From SIG587 sp045649505 (GTDB lineage Bacteria; Bacillota; Clostridia; Oscillospirales; Acutalibacteraceae): a DNA stretch of 14,155 nt. This document shows, one piece after another, positions 6,123 through 12,516 of the stretch. The DNA is taken from contig JAZRQA010000065.1 of assembly GCA_045649505.1 (NCBI GenBank), forward strand, positions 1 to 14,155, given 5' to 3'. Position 1 is the first letter of the stretch; the number at the start of each line of letters is the position of its first letter. Under the pieces are notes generated by a model, which had not been told where the DNA came from, made no database searches, and was given only the letters and a program-made list of their open reading frames with translations. The position numbers were made by a program, and so were the translations under genes.

Positions 6123-8387
6123 ATGTCAAAGAAGATTCAGAAACGAAACGGTTACCTTGTTGATTTTGACTCGGTAAAAATTTTAACCGCTATTTCAAAG
6201 GCAAATAAGGCGGTAGGGGACGAACCTATGTCCCATTCGGACATATCCTACTTAACCGAAAAGGTATGCGATAGAATACCCGACAATACGAATTGCACCG
6301 TTGAACAGGTACAGGATATTGTGGAAGAGACCCTTATCCGTTACGGCTACGCAAAGACTGCAAAGGCGTACATCCTTTACCGTGCAGAACACGCTAAAAT
6401 TCGTCAGTCCGAGGCTGACCTTATGAATATTTATAAGGAGCTTACCTTTGCATATGCTAAGGATGCAGATATTAAGCGCGAGAACGCTAATATTGATGCT
6501 GATACCGCTATGGGTACAATGCTCAAATACGGCTCCGAGGGTTCTAAATACTTTATTGATAACTATATTCTGCCTAAGGATATTGCTGCAGCACATATTA
6601 ACGGTGACATTCATATTCACGATAAGGATTTTTATATGCTCACTGAAACCTGCTGTCAGATAGACCTTATAAAGCTGTTCCGTCACGGCTTTTCTACAGG
6701 ACACGGCTTCCTTCGTGAGCCCAACAGCATTCAAAGCTATTCTTCTCTCGCTTGTATTGCTATTCAGGCAAACCAGAACGAAATGCATGGCGGACAGAGC
6801 GTACCTAACTTTGACTGGGCAATGGCACAGGGCGTTAAAAAGACCTTTAAGAAAGAGTACTATCGTGCCCTTGCTAAAAATATTGAGATTCGCGCAGGCA
6901 TATCTGCAGATGACGCAGAAGCCCTTGTTAAGCCTTTAAAGGATACGCTTATCGACCCCGAAATAAGTAATAAGGACGATTTTGCTGCAAAGGCTGCCGC
7001 CGCTCTTAATGGTAAGGTTTGTGACCAGGCTCTTGATGCTTCAATCGCAAACGCGTACGATACCGCCCTTCGCCAGACTGACCGCGCTACTTATCAGGCA
7101 ATGGAAGCGTTTGTTCATAATCTTAATACTATGAACTCCCGTGCAGGTGCTCAGGTTCCCTTCAGCTCTATCAACTACGGTACCGATACCTCGCCGGAGG
7201 CCAGAATGGTTATCCGTAACCTTCTCCTTGCTACCGATGCAGGTTTGGGTGAGGGAGAAACTCCCATATTCCCCGTACAGATTTTCAAGGTTAAGGAAGG
7301 CATCAACTATAATCCCGGTGATCCCAACTATGATCTCTTTAAGCTGGCTATAAAGACCTCTGCCAAGAGACTTTTCCCCAACTTCAGCTTTATCGACGCT
7401 CCCTTTAACCTCCAATACTATAAAGAGGGCGACTATAATACCGAAATCGCATATATGGGTTGCCGTACCCGTGTTATGGCAAACCACTACGATAAGTCCA
7501 AAGAGGTAACCAGCGGTAGAGGAAACTTAAGCTTTACCTCAATTAACCTGCCCAGACTCGGTATTGAGGCAAAGGGCGACATTCGCCGTTTCTATGAAAA
7601 GCTTGATGAGTGTATGGAGCTTGTATGCCGTCAGCTTCTCCATCGTTTTAAGATTCAGGCCGCTAAGAAGGGAAGAAACTATCCCTTCCTTATGGGACAG
7701 GGCGTTTGGATTGATTCCGATAAATTAAATCCCGATGATGAAATTGAGGAAGTAATCAAACACGGTACCTTAAGCGTTGGTTTTATCGGTCTTGCCGAAA
7801 CTCTGAAGGCTCTTATCGGCGTTCACCACGGTGAAAGCGAGGAAGCTCAGAAATTAGGTCTTGAAATTGTTGGTCATATGCGCAAATTCGTTGATTTAAA
7901 GAGTGAGCAGACAGGCCTTAACTTCACCCTTCTTGCTACCCCTGCAGAGGGTCTGAGTGGTCGATTCATCAGAATAGATAAGAAGATTTACGGTGAGATT
8001 GAGGGCATTACCGACCGTGATTACTACACCAACTCTTTCCATGTTCCGGTACATTATAATATTCGCGCTTACGATAAAATCAATACCGAGGCTCCTTACC
8101 ACGCCTTTACAAATGCAGGCCACATTTCTTATGTTGAGCTTGACGGCGATACCTGTAAGAACCTTGAAGCGTTTGAGAGTGTTATCCGTTGCATGAAGGA
8201 GGCGGGCATCGGCTACGGTTCTGTTAACCACCCTGTTGACCGTGACCCCATCTGCGGCTTTACCGGTGTAATCGACGATGTTTGTCCCCGTTGCGGCAGA
8301 CGCGACGGCGAGGAAATAAGCGTAGAAAAACTTAACGAGCTTCGCAAGAAATATCCCAATATGCCCCATATTGTAGGCATAGAATAA
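6123..8387 (+). CDS. nrdD: Anaerobic class III ribonucleotide reductase large chain, lacking the glycyl-radical segment
   Basis: A 754-residue catalytic chain that reduces ribonucleoside triphosphates to deoxyribonucleotides in strict anaerobes. Residues 1-95 are an ATP-cone allosteric domain (KRNGYLVDFDSVKI...). The ten-stranded barrel follows, with HINGDIHIHDKDF near 165, the HGGQSVPNFDWA segment, and Cys447 in YMGCRTRV, the likely thiyl-radical cysteine. The C-terminus has a zinc-ribbon-like segment with Cys711, Cys721 and Cys724 (ICGFTG...CPRC); the position expected for the first Cys is Asp708. The chain stops 30 residues after Cys724 without the usual R-x-x-GY-L glycyl-radical motif, which is encoded by the next small gene. 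The ATG at 6123 is chosen because GGAGG (6106-6110) precedes it, although the spacing of 12 nt is long; the in-frame ATG at 6102 lies upstream of that site. Codon use looks more biased to C-ending codons than in its AT-rich neighbours, suggesting high expression. Confidence 0.93.
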   Translation: MSKKIQKRNGYLVDFDSVKILTAISKANKAVGDEPMSHSDISYLTEKVCDRIPDNTNCTVEQVQDIVEETLIRYGYAKTAKAYILYRAEHAKIRQSEADLMNIYKELTFAYAKDADIKRENANIDADTAMGTMLKYGSEGSKYFIDNYILPKDIAAAHINGDIHIHDKDFYMLTETCCQIDLIKLFRHGFSTGHGFLREPNSIQSYSSLACIAIQANQNEMHGGQSVPNFDWAMAQGVKKTFKKEYYRALAKNIEIRAGISADDAEALVKPLKDTLIDPEISNKDDFAAKAAAALNGKVCDQALDASIANAYDTALRQTDRATYQAMEAFVHNLNTMNSRAGAQVPFSSINYGTDTSPEARMVIRNLLLATDAGLGEGETPIFPVQIFKVKEGINYNPGDPNYDLFKLAIKTSAKRLFPNFSFIDAPFNLQYYKEGDYNTEIAYMGCRTRVMANHYDKSKEVTSGRGNLSFTSINLPRLGIEAKGDIRRFYEKLDECMELVCRQLLHRFKIQAAKKGRNYPFLMGQGVWIDSDKLNPDDEIEEVIKHGTLSVGFIGLAETLKALIGVHHGESEEAQKLGLEIVGHMRKFVDLKSEQTGLNFTLLATPAEGLSGRFIRIDKKIYGEIEGITDRDYYTNSFHVPVHYNIRAYDKINTEAPYHAFTNAGHISYVELDGDTCKNLEAFESVIRCMKEAGIGYGSVNHPVDRDPICGFTGVIDDVCPRCGRRDGEEISVEKLNELRKKYPNMPHIVGIE

Positions 8388-8409
8388 TTTTGAAAAGGAG
8401 AATATAATT

Positions 8410-8556
8410 ATGTCAAAAGTAAAAGCAGTAGGCAAAGATATAAAGTTTGAAAGAATAAGAAGAATAACAGGCTACCTTGTTGGCACTACCGACCGTTTTA
8501 ACGATGCAAAGCGTGCCGAGGAGCAGGATCGCGTAAAGCATGGACTCGCAAAATAA
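8410..8556 (+). CDS. Stand-alone glycyl-radical peptide of class III ribonucleotide reductase
   Basis: A 48-residue gene between nrdD and nrdG. Residues 13-46 (FERIRRITGYLVG, then DRFNDAKRAEEQDRVKHG) match the C-terminal end normally fused to NrdD, where the glycine in R-x-x-GY-L carries the stable radical. Here that residue is Gly21 (codon 8470-8472). It has its own ribosome binding site, AAGGAG (8395-8400), 9 nt before the ATG, and lies in a different frame from nrdD, 22 nt after its TAA. It contains no cysteine. Its last 17 nt overlap the start of nrdG, so synthesis of the radical peptide and its activase is probably coupled. By analogy with GrcA/YfiD of pyruvate formate-lyase, the peptide should dock on NrdD and be activated by NrdG. 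A broken contiguous nrdD is the alternative, but the well-placed ribosome binding site argues against it. Confidence 0.85.
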   Translation: MSKVKAVGKDIKFERIRRITGYLVGTTDRFNDAKRAEEQDRVKHGLAK

Positions 8557-9031
8557 TATACTAAATTTAAGCGGTATAGTTGAGGAGTCCATTGTAGATG
8601 GCCCCGGATTTCGCTATGTAGTGTTTGTTCAGGGCTGTCCACACCGCTGTAAAGGTTGTCATAACCCGGAAACACATAGCTTTGAGGGCGGTTATCAAAT
8701 GTCGGTTGAGGACATTGTCGGTCAGATAAAGGAAAATCCTCTGCTTTCAGGGGTCACCTTTTCGGGCGGTGAGCCGTTTTGTCAACCTGAGCCTTTGTGT
8801 CTGCTTGCAAAGGCGGTCAAGGGAATAGGCAAGAATATATTCGTTTATTCAGGCTACACCCTTGAACAGCTTGAGGAGCTTGGTAAAACCCGACCCGCGA
8901 TTATAGAGCTCCTTAGACTTGCCGATACCCTTGTGGACGGACAGTATGTTGAGGAACTTAGAGACCTACAACTGCAGTTTCGCGGCAGCTCTAATCAGAG
9001 AATTATTGATTTGCGTGAAGCAGGATATTGA
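8540..9031 (+). CDS. nrdG: Anaerobic ribonucleotide reductase activase, radical SAM
   Basis: A 163-residue radical S-adenosylmethionine protein that generates the glycyl radical of the class III reductase. The [4Fe-4S] motif C-x3-C-x2-C is seen in GCPHRCKGCHNPETH (around residues 32-46), followed by the SAM-binding TFSGGEP segment and a strand FVYSGYT. Its length is normal for NrdG (about 155-175). The ATG at 8540 overlaps the end of the glycyl-radical peptide gene, and no strong ribosome binding site precedes it, which points to translational coupling. In this operon its substrate would be the separate 48-residue peptide, either alone or docked on NrdD. A terminator follows directly. Confidence 0.93.
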   Translation: MDSQNNILNLSGIVEESIVDGPGFRYVVFVQGCPHRCKGCHNPETHSFEGGYQMSVEDIVGQIKENPLLSGVTFSGGEPFCQPEPLCLLAKAVKGIGKNIFVYSGYTLEQLEELGKTRPAIIELLRLADTLVDGQYVEELRDLQLQFRGSSNQRIIDLREAGY

Positions 9032-9032
9032 A

Positions 9033-9074
9033 AATAAAAGGAACCGAATGCAAAAGTGTTCGGTTCCTTTTATT
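9033..9074. terminator. Bidirectional terminator between nrdG and the DUF4363 gene
   Basis: A 16-bp inverted repeat (9033-9048 and 9059-9074) with core AAAAGGAACCGAA / TTCGGTTCCTTTT and a 10-nt loop. A/T runs on both sides allow it to serve nrdG on the + strand and the convergent minus-strand pair, whose last gene ends at 9076. Confidence 0.85.
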
Positions 9075-9075
9075 C

Positions 9076-9456
9076 TTAAAATAAACTGTGCAGGGTTATT
9101 TTCTCATCTTCTTCAAGTTGGTCAATAAGGGTAATAAGCTCTGCTGCTTCGCTTTTAAAGCCCGCAAGATTATCGGCTTCAATAAAAGCTACAAGCCGCG
9201 AAAGATGCACCCTTATATCATCTATCCTTCCGTGGTTCATAACGGTTGAGAGATAGTCCTCGGTTTTAATCCAGGTGTCTTTTAACTCGTGCGATAGGGA
9301 AAGGGCGGTAGAAGTGTTACCCTTTGTATATTCCGCCTCGCACTGTGAAACTTTTTCTTTCAGAGTTTCGAAATGCCTGTCTGAAACAATGCCTGCACCT
9401 ATGCAAAGGCCGAGTATCAACAAAAAAATTATTCCTGCAATTATCAGCCTTTTCAT
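9076..9456 (-). CDS. DUF4363 family protein
   Basis: A 126-residue protein with one N-terminal membrane segment (about residues 4-24, LIIAGIIFLLILG) and a helical, charged extracytoplasmic domain containing KDTWIKTEDYLSTVMNHGRIDDI, a pattern typical of DUF4363. Its function is unknown. It starts inside the last codons of the upstream DUF421 gene (ATGA, 4-nt overlap), and the two families commonly occur together in Clostridia, which suggests a joint membrane complex. The N-terminal segment could be an uncleaved anchor or a signal peptide. Confidence 0.8.
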   Translation of the reverse strand: MKRLIIAGIIFLLILGLCIGAGIVSDRHFETLKEKVSQCEAEYTKGNTSTALSLSHELKDTWIKTEDYLSTVMNHGRIDDIRVHLSRLVAFIEADNLAGFKSEAAELITLIDQLEEDEKITLHSLF

Positions 9457-10130
9457 AGCTTATCACTCTTCTTAATTATATTCATATTTCCCGTTTTGCT
9501 CATTGTCATTAAAAATACTTCGCGGTAGGTGAGATCTTTGCTTTTTAGAATCTTTAGTATTTTATTTCGGTTTGAGCCAATCGAATCAAGAGATTCATCG
9601 ATAATCTTTCCGTCAGAAATAACGGGTATTTGTAGGTGTGCGGCACAGGGTTTTAAATTAAGGTCGCCCGCTGTTGCAGGCTGAGAATCACTTTTAAGCA
9701 AAACACTAAGCTCGCCGTTAACCTCAAGCACCGCATAGGCAACCGTGCTTATATCAAATACGTTCTGTCCGCGTAGCAACTCTATAAGGTCAATAACCGT
9801 CATACGAACTTTTTTCATAACTGCCTGGTCAATCTTTCCGTCAACAATTATAACAGCCGATTTTCCATTCATAACCTTGCGAAGAGAATAACACTTCATT
9901 GTTATAAACGAAATAACTATTTCGAGAATTACCAGAATGAAAACTGCTACAACTCCGTTTATAAGCGGCTGCGATGTGTCCTGCAAGGGAAGGGCGGCAA
10001 TTTCCGATATAAGCAATGTTACAACAAGCTCATTCGGCTGCATATCGCCTATTTGTCTTTTTCCCATAAGGCGAATACCTACGGTTATAAAAATGTATAA
10101 AACCACCGTACGGATGGCAGTTATCGTCAT
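9453..10130 (-). CDS. DUF421 (YetF-type) membrane protein
   Basis: A 225-residue protein with three N-terminal membrane helices (about 3-22, 33-50 and 57-80) carrying the family marks VGIRLMGKRQIGDMQPNELVV and a cytoplasmic part with LRKVMNGKSAVIIVDGKI and LIELLRGQNVFDISTVAYAVLEVNGELSV. These define DUF421/YetF-like proteins, some of which in Bacillus are linked to spore or membrane physiology; the molecular role remains unclear. The C-terminal part beyond residue 150 is variable in this family. GGTGAT lies 5 nt before the ATG. It forms an operon with the DUF4363 gene and lies downstream of the rex terminator, so it probably has its own promoter, which I could not place with confidence. Confidence 0.88.
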   Translation of the reverse strand: MTITAIRTVVLYIFITVGIRLMGKRQIGDMQPNELVVTLLISEIAALPLQDTSQPLINGVVAVFILVILEIVISFITMKCYSLRKVMNGKSAVIIVDGKIDQAVMKKVRMTVIDLIELLRGQNVFDISTVAYAVLEVNGELSVLLKSDSQPATAGDLNLKPCAAHLQIPVISDGKIIDESLDSIGSNRNKILKILKSKDLTYREVFLMTMSKTGNMNIIKKSDKL

Positions 10131-10162
10131 AATCTATCACCGCATTTAGTTTAACAAAAAAC

Positions 10163-10194
10163 AAAGGATTTATACCGTTTAGTATAAATCCTTT
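10163..10194. terminator. Terminator downstream of rex
   Basis: AAAGGATTTATAC (10163-10175) and GTATAAATCCTTT (10182-10194) form a 13-bp stem with a 6-nt loop. On the minus strand, where rex ends at 10198, the stem is followed by a T-rich tract broken by a G. The T run is stronger on the + strand, although no + gene ends here. Confidence 0.75.
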
Positions 10195-10197
10195 TTT

Positions 10198-10830
10198 CTA
10201 ATCAAGATTATGAATGTTATAGGAGAGTGTCATTAGACTGTCCCCAAAGTGAACATTTTCCACAGCAATCTCGGGATGCTTTACCGCAAGATCATAATGC
10301 GAAAAATTTAAAAAGCCCTTTACGCCTAAATTTATGAGCTGTTCCGAAATTGACTGCGCTGCATCCTTCGGAATACACAGTATAGCGGCAGTAGGAAGGT
10401 TTTCACGGCAAAATTCATCAAGAGTAGAGATATGCCTTATTGGCATATTTCTTAGTATCTGTCCAACCAATGCCTCGCGCTTGTCAAACGCGCCTATAAG
10501 TGCAAAGCCTTTGCTTTCAAAATTTATATGCTGTGCCACCGCGCGGCCAAGATTGCCGACACCTATCAACACGGCGCGCTGAGGAGAGTCAAGCCCTAAA
10601 ATGCGACCTATCTCACCCTGAAGCAATTCTATATTATATCCGTATCCTTGTTGACCAAAGCCGCCGAAGCAATTAAGATCTTGTCTTATCTGACTTGCTG
10701 TAAGACCCATCCTTTCGGACAATTCTTTAGAGGAAATTCGTGTCATTCCTGCGGATTTAAGCTCACCCAAAAATCTATAATACCGCGGCAACCGCTTGAT
10801 TACAGAAGGTGAAATACTCTGCGAATACAA
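10198..10830 (-). CDS. rex: Redox-sensing transcriptional repressor Rex
   Basis: A 210-residue repressor that senses the NADH/NAD+ ratio and controls fermentation and energy genes. The N-terminal winged helix is clear (residues 8-80: LPRYYRFLGEL, then SKELSERMGLTASQIRQDL and FGGFGQQGYGY). The Rossmann domain carries GVGNLG (90-95) and a following FDKRE segment, and the C-terminus ends with a swapped helix (SLMTLSYNIHNLD). The length is normal. The start is TTG at 10828-10830, supported by AGGAGG 8 nt upstream. It is divergent from perR. I found no good match to the Rex operator near its own promoter. Confidence 0.96.
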   Translation of the reverse strand: MYSQSISPSVIKRLPRYYRFLGELKSAGMTRISSKELSERMGLTASQIRQDLNCFGGFGQQGYGYNIELLQGEIGRILGLDSPQRAVLIGVGNLGRAVAQHINFESKGFALIGAFDKREALVGQILRNMPIRHISTLDEFCRENLPTAAILCIPKDAAQSISEQLINLGVKGFLNFSHYDLAVKHPEIAVENVHFGDSLMTLSYNIHNLD

Positions 10831-10860
10831 AAACGTCGCCTCCTAATAAAATTACATTTT

Positions 10861-10889
10861 ATTATCTCAAATTTCTACTGTTTTGTCAA
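10861..10889 (-). promoter_or_regulatory. Promoter of rex
   Basis: On the minus strand: TTGACA (complement of 10884-10889), a 17-nt spacer and GATAAT (complement of 10861-10866). It lies 31 nt before the rex start codon. Confidence 0.8.
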
Positions 10890-10935
10890 CCCGAAATATT
10901 TTTTCAAAAAATTTTAAGTTTTCTCAAAAAAACAC

Positions 10936-10963
10936 TTGACAAATACTATATTTTTGTTATAAT
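10936..10963 (+). promoter_or_regulatory. Promoter of perR-rubrerythrin
   Basis: TTGACA (10936-10941), a 16-nt spacer and TATAAT (10958-10963). It is followed at once by a palindrome at 10970-10982 that is a likely PerR operator at the transcription start. Confidence 0.85.
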
Positions 10964-10969
10964 AAAAAC

Positions 10970-10982
10970 AGTAATCATTACT
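10970..10982 (+). promoter_or_regulatory. PerR-box-like palindrome
   Basis: AGTAATCATTACT is a perfect 6-1-6 palindrome. Its inner TAATNATTA equals the core of the PerR box (TTATAATNATTATAA). Its place at the expected transcription start of perR fits autorepression, which is usual for peroxide regulators. Confidence 0.6.
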
Positions 10983-11004
10983 ATTTTTGAGAAAGGAGAC
11001 ATAA

Positions 11005-11385
11005 ATGGCTAACTATTCAAGACAGCGTGAAGCAGTTTTTCAGGTTTTATCAGGAACAAAAACTCATCCTAGTGCTGCTTGGGTGTATGAGCAAACTCGA
11101 AAGGTTATTCCGAACATAAGTCTCGGCACTGTTTACAGAAACCTTTCAAATCTTCAGCAAAGCGGAAAAATTGTAAGTCTTGGTGTTTATGCCGGGGTAG
11201 AGCGGTTTGATGCTGATGTAAGTGAGCATCTGCATTTCTTTTGCAGAAACTGTCACGCGATAATTGATGTTGAAGCAAAGGGTCTTATACCGTATAAGGC
11301 GGTGGAAGAAGAACTTAATGCCGAAATATCGTCAGCTACCTGTGTCTTTGAAGGAATATGTAGTGATTGCAAAAGCAGTTTATAA
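11005..11385 (+). CDS. perR: Peroxide-responsive Fur-family repressor PerR
   Basis: A 126-residue Fur-family regulator. The winged helix includes HPSAAWVYEQTRKVIPNISLGTVYRNL. The regulatory-metal ligands of PerR can be matched: His21, Asp69, His75, His77 and Asp88. Asp rather than Glu at the last position favours PerR over Fur in this family. The structural zinc site is CRNC (Cys80, Cys83) with CSDC (Cys119, Cys122). It is shorter than Bacillus PerR (145 residues), mainly at the N-terminus. AAAGGAG precedes the ATG. It heads an operon with rubrerythrin, 31 nt downstream, a common PerR target. The peroxide-sensing role is inferred from the family and ligands. Confidence 0.92.
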   Translation: MANYSRQREAVFQVLSGTKTHPSAAWVYEQTRKVIPNISLGTVYRNLSNLQQSGKIVSLGVYAGVERFDADVSEHLHFFCRNCHAIIDVEAKGLIPYKAVEEELNAEISSATCVFEGICSDCKSSL

Positions 11386-11416
11386 AAAAATTAAAAATAT
11401 TTTGGAGGAAGAAGAA

Positions 11417-11959
11417 ATGAAAAAGTATGTATGTTTAGTTTGCGGTTATGTTCACGAGGGTGACAGCGCACCCAATGAGTGCCCCATCTGCCACGCTCCT
11501 GCTTCTAAGTTTGCCGAGCAGTCGGGTGAGAAAAGCTGGGCAGCAGAGCATGTTGTAGGCATTGCTAAGGGCGTTGACCAGAGAATTATCGACGGTCTGC
11601 GTGAGAACTTCAACGGAGAGTGCTGTGAAGTTGGTATGTATCTTGCAATGGCACGCGTTGCTCATAGAGAGGGTTATCCCGAAATCGGTCTTTATTGGGA
11701 AAAGGCAGCCTATGAGGAGGCTGAGCATGCATCAAAATTTGCCGAGCTTTTGGGTGAGGTAGTAACTGACTCAACCAAGAAAAACCTTGAAATGCGCGTA
11801 GATGCCGAAAACGGCGCAACCGCAGGCAAGACCGAGCTCGCAAAGCTTGCTAAGGAGTTAGGTCTTGATGCGATCCACGATACCGTTCACGAGATGGCTC
11901 GCGATGAGGCTCGACACGGCAAGGCATTTGAGGGTCTTTTGAACAGATATTTTAAATAA
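11417..11959 (+). CDS. Rubrerythrin with N-terminal rubredoxin domain (reverse rubrerythrin type)
   Basis: A 180-residue peroxidase of anaerobes that reduces hydrogen peroxide using electrons from NADH via rubredoxin or oxidoreductases. A rubredoxin-like Fe(Cys)4 site is at the N-terminus: CLVC (Cys6, Cys9) and CPIC (Cys22, Cys25). The diiron four-helix bundle follows, with GECCEVGMY (Glu68, Glu71), YEEAEH (Glu100/101, His104) and RDEARH (Glu164, His167). The rubredoxin part before the bundle is the reversed order compared with classical rubrerythrin. The start is the ATG at 11417, with GGAGG (11404-11408) 8 nt upstream and the rubredoxin motif immediately after it. It is co-transcribed with perR and ended by a strong terminator, so it is very likely peroxide-induced. 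Confidence 0.95.
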   Translation: MKKYVCLVCGYVHEGDSAPNECPICHAPASKFAEQSGEKSWAAEHVVGIAKGVDQRIIDGLRENFNGECCEVGMYLAMARVAHREGYPEIGLYWEKAAYEEAEHASKFAELLGEVVTDSTKKNLEMRVDAENGATAGKTELAKLAKELGLDAIHDTVHEMARDEARHGKAFEGLLNRYFK

Positions 11960-11971
11960 TTGAAATAATAT

Positions 11972-11996
11972 GGCGGGAGTTTGCTCCCGCCTTTTT
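11972..11996 (+). terminator. Terminator after rubrerythrin
   Basis: GGCGGGAG (11972-11979), loop TTTG, CTCCCGCC (11984-11991), then five T. A GC-rich, textbook intrinsic terminator. Confidence 0.92.
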
Positions 11997-12058
11997 AATT
12001 TTTATATATTTGAATAAACTAAAAAAACAAACAAAGAATAAAAATGGGAGGAAAAAAT

Positions 12059-12466
12059 ATGAAAAAATTTTCAGTAATCTTTATTTGCGCATTATTGGTA
12101 TTTTCTGTTACAGCCTGTACGGATATGTCTATGCAGGGAACAGGGAGCGGCAGTATGAATTCGGGTGCTCTTTCTTCCTCCTTACAGGGTGCGGAGAGTA
12201 AAATCTCTTCAATTTTGTCGCCAAGCGGTGCTAATGTTTCCGATTCTACAGCAGTTGCAGTTACCCGTGACGAAGCCATAGATAAGGTGCTAAAGCAAGC
12301 GGGACTTAAAAGGGAAGATATAACTAACCTCGAGGTTGACCTTGACAGTGAACGCGAAGGCGTTTTTTGGGAGATTGATTTTGACCACAAAAACGAAGAA
12401 TTTTCCTTCGAGATCAATGCAAACACAGGTGAGATAACAAAAACCAAGCGCGAAGCAAAAGATTAA
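12059..12466 (+). CDS. PepSY-domain lipoprotein
   Basis: A 135-residue exported lipoprotein. The signal peptide ends in a lipobox VTAC, with Cys20 as the lipidation site. A Ser/Gly-rich spacer (21-60) precedes a PepSY domain (about 64-135: TRDEAIDKVLKQAGL, VFWEIDFDHKNEEFSFEINANTGEI). PepSY domains are often found in inhibitors or regulators of extracellular proteases and in cell-envelope proteins. The ATG at 12059 is preferred because GGGAGG (12046-12051) is 7 nt upstream; the in-frame ATG at 12044 overlaps it. It stands between two terminators, so it is a single-gene unit; its promoter is not obvious in the short gap after the rubrerythrin terminator. Confidence 0.85.
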   Translation: MKKFSVIFICALLVFSVTACTDMSMQGTGSGSMNSGALSSSLQGAESKISSILSPSGANVSDSTAVAVTRDEAIDKVLKQAGLKREDITNLEVDLDSEREGVFWEIDFDHKNEEFSFEINANTGEITKTKREAKD

Positions 12467-12470
12467 AACA

Positions 12471-12510
12471 AAAACCGCAGTACAGTCTAAATGCTGTACT
12501 GCGGTTTTTT
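12471..12510. terminator. Bidirectional terminator
   Basis: AAAACCGCAGTACAG (12471-12485) and CTGTACTGCGGTTTT (12494-12508) make a 15-bp stem with an 8-nt loop. It is followed by T on the right and preceded by A on the left, so it ends both the PepSY gene and the convergent surface-protein gene. Confidence 0.92.
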
Positions 12511-12516
12511 ATTATT

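Noticed and set aside
6252..8435. Long open frames on the minus strand across nrdD
   Set aside because: They are by-products of the biased codon use of nrdD; their translations have no domain pattern and no ribosome binding sites.
10141..10160. Rex operator near the rex terminator
   Set aside because: Only a single TTAACAA half-site is present; the second half of the palindrome is missing.
11264..11416. Upstream in-frame ATG extending rubrerythrin into perR
   Set aside because: The extension overlaps perR in another frame. The rubredoxin motif starts right after the ATG at 11417, which has GGAGG 8 nt before it.
12044..12058. ATG at 12044 as the start of the PepSY lipoprotein
   Set aside because: Its second and third codons are the GGGAGG ribosome binding site itself; 12059 gives a normal lipoprotein signal peptide.
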